DNA from: Solitalea longa | GTDB taxonomy: Bacteria; Bacteroidota; Bacteroidia; Sphingobacteriales; Sphingobacteriaceae | Direction: 5' to 3' | NCBI RefSeq assembly: GCF_002920915.1 | Contig: NZ_PQVF01000011.1 | Coordinates: 308 to 64,307 of the forward strand | Length of the DNA: 64,000 bases | Part shown: positions 57,931-64,000 of the stretch, one piece after another | Position numbering within the stretch: the stretch's first letter is position 1 | Layout: each line of letters opens with the position of its first letter | Notes under the pieces: model-generated | What the model was told of the DNA's origin: nothing | The model's database searches: none | Seen by the model: only the letters and a program-made list of their open reading frames with translations | Position numbers and translations under genes: made by a program

Positions 57931-58332
57931 ATGAATACTTTTAAAAAAGAAGAACGATTATGTAGTAAACTGCTCATTAATGAGTTACTACAAAATGGTT
58001 CTTCTTTCCTTTTATACCCTTTCCGTATTACCTGGATTCCCTCAAGCGACAATTCCCAGGTATCTTCTGCTCAAATTTTAATCAGCGTATCCAAAAAACG
58101 ATTTAAAAGAGCAAATAAACGTAACCGTGTTAAGCGTCTTATCCGCGAAGCCTATCGTTTAAACAAACAATCTTTACTTTACCCCTTTCTTTCACAACAC
58201 GATTTTCGTATTGTTTTTATGTGCAGTTATATTGGAAACGACATTTTTACGTTCGAAGAGTTAGAAAAAAAGCTTAAATTAATGCTAATTCGTTTAAGTA
58301 AAGAGATAGGTAAAAGTTTGCCAAACGATTGA
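57931..58332 (+). CDS. rnpA: Ribonuclease P protein component
   Basis: A 133-residue basic protein that assists RNase P RNA in processing the 5' ends of tRNAs. The RNR motif is in [20 protein letters not shown]. The N-terminal [20 protein letters not shown] also matches the family. It overlaps yidD by 4 bp and follows rpmH by 89 bp. Confidence 0.95.
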   Translation: MNTFKKEERLCSKLLINELLQNGSSFLLYPFRITWIPSSDNSQVSSAQILISVSKKRFKRANKRNRVKRLIREAYRLNKQSLLYPFLSQHDFRIVFMCSYIGNDIFTFEELEKKLKLMLIRLSKEIGKSLPND

Positions 58333-58556
58333 TGCTAAACAAAATTTTCAATTCTGTTTTTATTGCCTTAATTAGGATTTACCAGTATGCAATTTCTCCC
58401 CTACTGGGTCAAAATTGCCGGTTTACTCCTACCTGTTCGCAATATGGTGTAGAGGCAATAAAAAAGCATGGCCCCTGGAAAGGTGGATTATTAACCGTAA
58501 AACGTATTGGACGTTGCCATCCATGGGGTGGTCATGGACATGACCCTGTTCCTTAA
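58329..58556 (+). CDS. yidD: Membrane protein insertion efficiency factor
   Basis: A 75-residue small protein with the YidD signature: [20 protein letters not shown], then [20 protein letters not shown] and [17 protein letters not shown]. The three conserved Cys are present. It helps YidC-dependent insertion. The ATGA overlap with rnpA is typical. Confidence 0.96.
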   Translation: MMLNKIFNSVFIALIRIYQYAISPLLGQNCRFTPTCSQYGVEAIKKHGPWKGGLLTVKRIGRCHPWGGHGHDPVP

Positions 58557-58626
58557 CATTAAATTTATTTACGTATAATTATCCATAGGAATAATTTTTG
58601 AGACTAGGTGTAAGATTGATTTTATT

Positions 58627-60282
58627 ATGTTAAAACGCTACAAAAAAACGCTCTTAATCTCAGCCATTGCAGTTGGCTCTCTCGGCTCCATGGCTTTTGT
58701 TGATGACTTCTTTGAAATTTCTAAGAATCTTGACATTTTTTCAGCTCTTTACCGTGAAGTGAATACTAATTACGTTGATGAAGTTGAACCGGCTAAATTA
58801 ATGCGAACTGGCATTGATGCCATGCTTAAATCATTGGACCCTTACACTAATTTCTACTCCGAATCTGAAATTGAAGATGTGAAATTTATGACCACAGGGC
58901 AGTATGGTGGTATTGGGGCAACAATAATGCAGCGCAGAGGAGAAATAATTGTCAACGAACCCTATGAAGGCTCACCTGCACAACAGGCTGGGTTACGGGC
59001 CGGTGATATCATTACTGCTGTTGATGGCCGACCGGTAAAAGGTAAAACCAGTGGCGACATCACTACCTTCCTAAAAGGTCAACCCAATACAACAGTTACC
59101 CTTACACTTTTACGTCCGGGAGAAAAAACTGAATTTCAAAAGGTATTAACCCGCCAGGAGATCAAAATTAAAAATGTGCCCTATTATAGCATGATCAACG
59201 AAAATGTTGGTTTCATAAAACTTACCGGATTTACCCAAAATGCGGGTAATGAAGTAAAAGAGGCATTAGCTGAACTGAAAAAGAACGCTGGTTTAAAGGC
59301 CATTATACTTGATCTAAGAGGAAATCCGGGAGGATTACTTAACGAAGCCGTTAATGTAACCAATGTGTTTATTGACCGTGGACAACTAATAGTAACCACC
59401 AAGGGTAAGGTTGTTGATAATAACCGTAATTATAAAACCATTAATGCGCCAATTGATCTAAATATTCCGGTTGCGGTATTAACCAACAGTCAATCGGCTT
59501 CAGCATCCGAAATTGTTTCTGGTGCTATACAAGATCTTGACCGTGGTGTAATTGTTGGTCAACGCACTTTTGGTAAAGGTTTGGTTCAAAACACCCGACC
59601 ATTGGCCTTCAATACTCAAATGAAGATCACAGTTGCCAAATACTACATTCCAAGCGGTCGTTGTATACAGGCATTGGACTATACCCACAGAAATACTGAT
59701 GGTAGTGTTGGTAAGATCCCTGACTCTTTGATCCGCGAATTTAAAACCGTTAACGGTCGTAAAGTATTTGATGGTGGTGGCGTTACTCCTGATTTCGCTA
59801 CCGATCAAATCTCTTTAAGCAGTATTTCTCAAAGCTTGATCAGCAAAGGATTGATCTTCGACTATGCTACAACTTATCGGAATAAACATGCAAGCATTAG
59901 CCCTACCAAAGACTTCAAATTCACAGATGCTGATTTTACTGATTTCGAAAAATACTTAGCTGATAAAGATTATGATTATGTAACCGCAAGCGAAAAAACA
60001 CTTGAGGATTATAAAAATGCTGCAGTTAAAGAAAAGTACTTCGAGGCCATCAAACCTGATTATGAAAAACTTAAAAACTCATTAAAACATGACAAACTAT
60101 CTGATTTAGTGAAGTTTAAAGAAGAAATAACAACGTTGCTTGAAAATGAAATTTCATCGCGTTACTATTATCAAAAAGGTAAAATAGAGTCTGCTTTAAA
60201 ACGAGATAAAGATGTTAAAAAAGCCATTGAGGTGTTAAGCAATACGAATCAGTATAACTCAACACTGGCAATTAAAAACTAA
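58627..60282 (+). CDS. S41-family carboxy-terminal processing protease
   Basis: Periplasmic serine protease of 551 residues. An N-terminal signal or anchor (LLISAIAVGSLGSMAFV) is followed by a PDZ domain (residues about 90-170, with YGGIGATIM and SPAQQAGLRAGDIITAVDG). The peptidase domain has the serine in LTNSQSASASEIVSGAIQ and the lysine in VGQRTFGKGLVQ. The last 150 residues form a helical C-terminal extension often found in Bacteroidota CtpA-like enzymes. Exact substrate unknown. Confidence 0.93.
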   Translation: MLKRYKKTLLISAIAVGSLGSMAFVDDFFEISKNLDIFSALYREVNTNYVDEVEPAKLMRTGIDAMLKSLDPYTNFYSESEIEDVKFMTTGQYGGIGATIMQRRGEIIVNEPYEGSPAQQAGLRAGDIITAVDGRPVKGKTSGDITTFLKGQPNTTVTLTLLRPGEKTEFQKVLTRQEIKIKNVPYYSMINENVGFIKLTGFTQNAGNEVKEALAELKKNAGLKAIILDLRGNPGGLLNEAVNVTNVFIDRGQLIVTTKGKVVDNNRNYKTINAPIDLNIPVAVLTNSQSASASEIVSGAIQDLDRGVIVGQRTFGKGLVQNTRPLAFNTQMKITVAKYYIPSGRCIQALDYTHRNTDGSVGKIPDSLIREFKTVNGRKVFDGGGVTPDFATDQISLSSISQSLISKGLIFDYATTYRNKHASISPTKDFKFTDADFTDFEKYLADKDYDYVTASEKTLEDYKNAAVKEKYFEAIKPDYEKLKNSLKHDKLSDLVKFKEEITTLLENEISSRYYYQKGKIESALKRDKDVKKAIEVLSNTNQYNSTLAIKN

Positions 60283-60306
60283 AACATTAAAAATGCTATT
60301 TTTGAG

Positions 60307-60339
60307 GGCGAAAGCAGAAAAGCTTTCGCCTTTCTTTTT
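60307..60339 (+). terminator. Terminator of the S41 protease gene
   Basis: GGCGAAAGC (60307-60315) pairs with GCTTTCGCC (60322-60330), 6-nt loop, followed by TTTCTTTTT. TATTTTTG (60297-60304), a -7-like box, lies just before it and could give tsaB its own promoter. Confidence 0.85.
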
Positions 60340-60342
60340 ATC

Positions 60343-61026
60343 ATGGCCCTAATTTTAAGTATTGAAACTGCTACAGCCTGCTGCTCGGTAGCCTTGTCGG
60401 AAAACGAACAACTGATCGCTTATAAAGAAGAAACTAGTCCTAATATTCATGCAAGTTCACTAACACTATTTATTGAAGAAGTGCTCAAAACAGCAGGGCG
60501 TGTTCCTTCTGATTTGGATGCAGTAGCAGTAAGTATGGGCCCCGGTTCTTACACAGGGTTACGCATTGGTGTTTCTACGGCGAAAGGACTTTGTTATTCA
60601 CTGGATAAGCCACTAATTGCAATAAACACACTTAAAGCAATGGCCAATGGTCTTTTATTAACAGGGATTGATACGAAAGATACGCTGTTGTGCCCGATGA
60701 TTGATGCCCGAAGAATGGAAGTTTTTACTGCCGTTTATAATGATCAATTAGAAGTAATCGAGGAAACAAATGCAGCTATAATTAATGAAGATTCGTTTGC
60801 CGAATTGCTAAGCAACAATCGTGTTATTTTCTTTGGAAATGGCGCAGAGAAATGCAAATCAGTATTGACCACATCCAATGCCATTTTCATCGAAGATTCA
60901 GTTAATTCGGCCCGTTATATTGCTCCGCTGGCTTATAAGCAGTTTGAGCAAAAACAGTTCGAAAATGTAGCTTATTTCGAACCATTTTACCTTAAGGATT
61001 TTGTAAGCACTCAGGCTAAAGGATAA
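60343..61026 (+). CDS. tsaB: tRNA threonylcarbamoyladenosine biosynthesis protein TsaB
   Basis: A 227-residue ASKHA-fold protein that with TsaD and TsaE makes t6A37 in ANN-decoding tRNAs. LILSIETATACCSVALS is the N-terminal strand, ASSLTLFIEEVLKTAG follows, and VAVSMGPGSYTGLRIGVSTAKGLCYSL is the conserved middle (shown in pieces MGPGSYTGLRIGVSTAKGL). The short C-terminal part is normal for TsaB and distinguishes it from TsaD. Confidence 0.95.
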   Translation: MALILSIETATACCSVALSENEQLIAYKEETSPNIHASSLTLFIEEVLKTAGRVPSDLDAVAVSMGPGSYTGLRIGVSTAKGLCYSLDKPLIAINTLKAMANGLLLTGIDTKDTLLCPMIDARRMEVFTAVYNDQLEVIEETNAAIINEDSFAELLSNNRVIFFGNGAEKCKSVLTTSNAIFIEDSVNSARYIAPLAYKQFEQKQFENVAYFEPFYLKDFVSTQAKG

Positions 61027-61030
61027 TATA

Positions 61031-62461
61031 CTATTCACCAAAATCTTTGGTACGCTGAACTCGTCTGCGGGCGGTTCGGCTTTTCTTTTTATCATCCATA
61101 GGTATATAGGTCGCCGTTTCGGCATAATAACACTTACCGAATTTAAACACCACTCCGAAGTTTACATTTGCTGTTGTGCGGGAATCATAATAATAAAACG
61201 TGTCGTCATTGGCGGCTTTAATCAACTTTATCGTTCCTAATAAATTATCAGAACCAATGATAAAATCACACACTCTTGACTTTATCATAAAATGAGTCCC
61301 CACCTGAAAAGCATTATTGGTATTATATTGAGCCTGCAGCAGGAAATGATAATTTTTGTAAAAGAAATCATTTATGATCGCCAAATCCGATTGCCAATTC
61401 TGAAGCGGCATAGACACGAAAAAAGACGAACGCAAATACGGTAAAATCTTACCACTTACCCCACCTTCTAAACGTGCCGGCAATGATGTACGAAAATGCT
61501 TTTGAGTAATAGTAGTATCGTTAAATTTCAGGAGATTTTTTACGCTATCAACAGAATAGTCTTTCAATAAGATACCGTTTATATAACGTCGGCCATCATA
61601 AACCTTTTCACGGTTAAAATCATTCCAGTTTATAAAGCCTGCATCTTTCACATATAACGAAGCTTCCCAATCTTCATTAAACTGAGCGTTTACACCGGCT
61701 GAAAAGGTAAAACCTGGATTTTTAAAATTAGGCAGGAAATGGTTTGCCGTTAATGAATCAGTTTTACCCAATAGTTTGGATGAACCGGTTAAACTTAAAA
61801 ACAACTCATTTTCTTCGGGCTCATTTAAGCTTTGTTGAATATCCATGCGGGTATTAGTGAATTTAAGATCACCATAGTTTATACCACTTGCATAACCGAG
61901 CTTAATCCCGGCGGTTAAAAAGTCATTTATACTTCGGCTAAAGCCAAAGGCTACCTGCGTGTAAGCTCCGCCATAACTATTGGTAACAAATTGATTGGAA
62001 TAACTTCCCACTTCAAGATTATTACTATTAAATGTTGAAACTGCCTCATTCTTTATATTGCCAGTTCCGTAAGCTTTCGAAGATACATCAATCAGCAATT
62101 CGGAATGTGTGCGATAATCGAGCAGGATTTTGGCTGCGATCCAATTGATGGAAGTAGTACCAACCCAATAGTTTACATTCTGTGGATTTGCAAGAGGGGG
62201 AATATGATAAAGCGTGCGGCTTTTGTTTAATGCATTATTTCGAAGTAAAGTATCTGCATCACCAAAAATCCTTGTATCGGCTGTAAATGAAGGAATGAAG
62301 CAATTGAATTGAACCAAGTTACAATCACTTTTTAAAACTCTTATCGCAGGGTTTTCAAGCGATTCAAACAGTGTTCCAGAGCCAAACACAGCAATTCGTT
62401 GCGCAAAAACCGCTGATGAAAGCAATAATAAAGTAATAATGAGCGTAAGGCGTTGTTTCAT
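61031..62461 (-). CDS. DUF5723-like outer-membrane protein
   Basis: A 476-residue exported protein from ATG 62461. Signal peptide TLIITLLLLSSAVFAQR, then long beta-rich sequence with NPQNVNYWVGTTSINWIAAK and FGFSRSINDFLTAGIKLGYA, and FGVVFKFGKCYYAETATYIP near the end. This resembles DUF5723/PorP-like barrels of the phylum. The C-terminus is unusual: after the barrel it ends with KKKSRTARRRVQRTKDFGE, a basic tail that would not fit a barrel end inside the periplasm. Function unknown. Confidence 0.7.
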   Translation of the reverse strand: MKQRLTLIITLLLLSSAVFAQRIAVFGSGTLFESLENPAIRVLKSDCNLVQFNCFIPSFTADTRIFGDADTLLRNNALNKSRTLYHIPPLANPQNVNYWVGTTSINWIAAKILLDYRTHSELLIDVSSKAYGTGNIKNEAVSTFNSNNLEVGSYSNQFVTNSYGGAYTQVAFGFSRSINDFLTAGIKLGYASGINYGDLKFTNTRMDIQQSLNEPEENELFLSLTGSSKLLGKTDSLTANHFLPNFKNPGFTFSAGVNAQFNEDWEASLYVKDAGFINWNDFNREKVYDGRRYINGILLKDYSVDSVKNLLKFNDTTITQKHFRTSLPARLEGGVSGKILPYLRSSFFVSMPLQNWQSDLAIINDFFYKNYHFLLQAQYNTNNAFQVGTHFMIKSRVCDFIIGSDNLLGTIKLIKAANDDTFYYYDSRTTANVNFGVVFKFGKCYYAETATYIPMDDKKKSRTARRRVQRTKDFGE

Positions 62462-62594
62462 ACGATACAAGCAGTTAATAAAGGCAGACGTTTATGATTA
62501 ATTATTTTTATACTGAACGCCAAACAGATAGTTTCATTCAAAAACGAAAAAATATTCAATTGTTACACAACACTATATAAGTTTTTTCTCTTGA

Positions 62595-64000
62595 TTATTT
62601 CTTGTAAATGATCACCTTTTTATTTGAAGTACCCGTTATAACCGTTGCGTTCTTGTACAATTTTGAATTATATACAGTAAAGAGAGAATTGCCATTTATC
62701 GGAAAACCGGAAACCAGTTCACCTTTCTCGGTTAATTCAATTAGCTGACTAGTTTCAGGCAGATGCACACCTATACTATATTTATCAGGAGTCTGTTCAA
62801 AAAATTGAATCTTCGGAGAAACCTGACCAACTTCAGGTTCGTAATCATAGATCAATGAGCCGTCGGTTGAGTAAACAAACAAATGGTTTTTGTCGAAGAA
62901 AACATATTCCGGCTTTTGATCCCCCACAATATTACGCATAGCGAACAAATGTTTTTCCGACCAGGTGCCCAGGCTTTTGGAGCGTAATCGTCCATCAAAA
63001 AATATAGTTACGATGTTTCCTGCTGTATCAGTACTAACGAATTTTGAATCAGTTGCCGAGCGATTCGTCACTGGATAAAAATCATTATTCACTTTATTAG
63101 GAAGCTTTCCATTTGTTAAAGTTTTTCCTTTTCGGTCGTAAAAACAGAATTTATTATCCTTGGTGACTGTAAATAAAAAGGTAATTCCAGCCACCTTCGC
63201 CATTTGGAAGCCTTTCTCAATGTAGCCTGCATTTTGTTTCGGATTCCAGCCTTCCACGGCCTTTGCCGAAAGATCAAATACATATACTGATTTATTATTA
63301 AAGCAGGTGAAAATCCGGTAGTCCTGCGTTCCTTCGTAATCAAAAACCGACACAGGAGCTGTACATTTCTTTTTAAATACTATTGGGAACCCAGGTAAAG
63401 GTTTGGCATTCTCATCACAGGCATACAGCTTTGACGAAGTATTAAAAATCAGGATGGGTTTTCCATCCCTTTCTTTAACGTTTACATTTCCTAAAAGCGG
63501 ATTGTCCAGTTTCAGTTTCCAAAGTAACCTTCCCGCTTCATTTACCAAATACATTTGATTTTGCTTATCCACTAAAACAAAGGCATCATCGCCTTTTTCA
63601 AGCTTCAAATTCAATGGCTGCTTTAAAAGGTCGGCATCCAGGTTAAAGGTGGTTGCTATTTGGTAAGAAGCAGAATCGATTGTTTCCTTGGGCTTTTCTG
63701 AATGAGGCAAATAAAGCAGGTTTAAATTGCTAAAGAATTCCCCTTCGCTTGAGTTTAACTGAAATGTTAATCCATAGTAATTTGAAAAACCATTTGCGCC
63801 TTTTACAAAATCAGTAAACTCCTTATTTATCCCACCAGCTAGCATATTTTGACTATTGGCTCTATTCAGGTAAATGTAAATGTTCGACTGTTCATTAATA
63901 TAATTTGCAAATGATTGATAGTCTTTATCGCTTTGCAAGGGGTTAACCTGCAAATATTCATCTATAAAATTTTGAAGACTACTTTGAGAAATTGCCGCGA
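62595..64000 (-). CDS. Protein of unknown function, 5' part outside window
   Basis: The open frame runs without a stop from the stop at 62595 to the right edge (at least 467 residues), so the N-terminus is missing. The visible part has a first half (YINEQSNIYIYLNRANSQNM, YYGLTFQLNSSEGEFFSNL) and a second half with beta-propeller-like repeats (DDAFVLVDKQNQMYLVNEAG, LLWKLKLDNP, IFNTSSKLYACDENAKPLPG, YVFDLSAKAVEGWNPKQ). This matches PQQ/WD-like quinoprotein repeats. Probably exported; I recognise no family with certainty. Confidence 0.7.
   Translation of the reverse strand, partial: AAISQSSLQNFIDEYLQVNPLQSDKDYQSFANYINEQSNIYIYLNRANSQNMLAGGINKEFTDFVKGANGFSNYYGLTFQLNSSEGEFFSNLNLLYLPHSEKPKETIDSASYQIATTFNLDADLLKQPLNLKLEKGDDAFVLVDKQNQMYLVNEAGRLLWKLKLDNPLLGNVNVKERDGKPILIFNTSSKLYACDENAKPLPGFPIVFKKKCTAPVSVFDYEGTQDYRIFTCFNNKSVYVFDLSAKAVEGWNPKQNAGYIEKGFQMAKVAGITFLFTVTKDNKFCFYDRKGKTLTNGKLPNKVNNDFYPVTNRSATDSKFVSTDTAGNIVTIFFDGRLRSKSLGTWSEKHLFAMRNIVGDQKPEYVFFDKNHLFVYSTDGSLIYDYEPEVGQVSPKIQFFEQTPDKYSIGVHLPETSQLIELTEKGELVSGFPINGNSLFTVYNSKLYKNATVITGTSNKKVIIYKK

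Overview
The window comes from a member of the Bacteroidota, most likely a Sphingobacteriales-type genome (Pedobacter/Solitalea-like; genus not proven). The DNA is AT-rich. Several promoters fit the Bacteroidota pattern TTG(TTTG)-N18..20-TAnnTTTG, for example before rpmH, and most genes lack Shine-Dalgarno sequences. Exported proteins end their signal peptides in the AQ style usual for the phylum. DUF5686, DUF3078, DUF5723-like and HYC/CC/PP-type proteins also point there.

Layout. 1-8.5 kb: 3' end of a tRNA with an odd anticodon loop, GNAT, exonuclease III, a PIF1/RecD-like helicase, a small barrel protein, a candidate small RNA, an Lrp-EamA pair and an M1 peptidase. 8.6-20.8 kb: a copper/heavy-metal resistance island made of an AraC regulator with a CxxC metal-domain-like N-terminus, CopA, an HMA chaperone, an embedded PIN toxin-antitoxin pair, an HYC/CC/PP protein, a CusA-type RND pump split into two overlapping ORFs, TolC, two adaptors with metal-binding N-termini and a DUF3347 lipoprotein. 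20.9-21.9 kb: HigBA followed by a duplicated 88-bp repeat. 22-27.7 kb: a TetR-HlyD-ABC-ABC-permease-permease export operon resembling ybhGFSR. 27.7-36.6 kb: XRE plus membrane protein, CDGSH/OsmC pair, a frameshifted GNAT, a class I amidotransferase, DUF5686, and a divergent MocR/EamA/GNAT cluster.

36.6-43.2 kb holds the most interesting metabolic locus: a DeoR regulator converging on a six-gene operon of GntP-type permease, RidA-like deaminase, KDG-kinase-like PfkB kinase, KDPG-type aldolase, a fold-III PLP enzyme (D-threonine aldolase/D-serine dehydratase family) and an M19 dipeptidase. Together they suggest uptake and deamination of an amino sugar acid such as D-glucosaminate, or of a D-amino acid compound, with the resulting keto-deoxy acid phosphorylated and cleaved. 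The regulator and operon promoters share repeats built on TTTTGCAAAA.

43.3-50.1 kb: GNAT, a soluble two-domain ABC protein, and a LolD/FtsX-type ABC pair whose permease has a His-rich loop, followed by three tandem paralogues with a QCYFCG/QCYYCG motif. This resembles DUF3299-linked ABC loci associated with metals. 50-64 kb is mostly housekeeping: DUF2147, glutathione peroxidase, a beta-propeller protein, RpoN, MscL, DUF3078, ChaN-like, rpmH-rnpA-yidD, an S41 protease, TsaB, a DUF5723-like protein and a truncated gene at the right edge. I saw no transposase, phage gene or CRISPR array.
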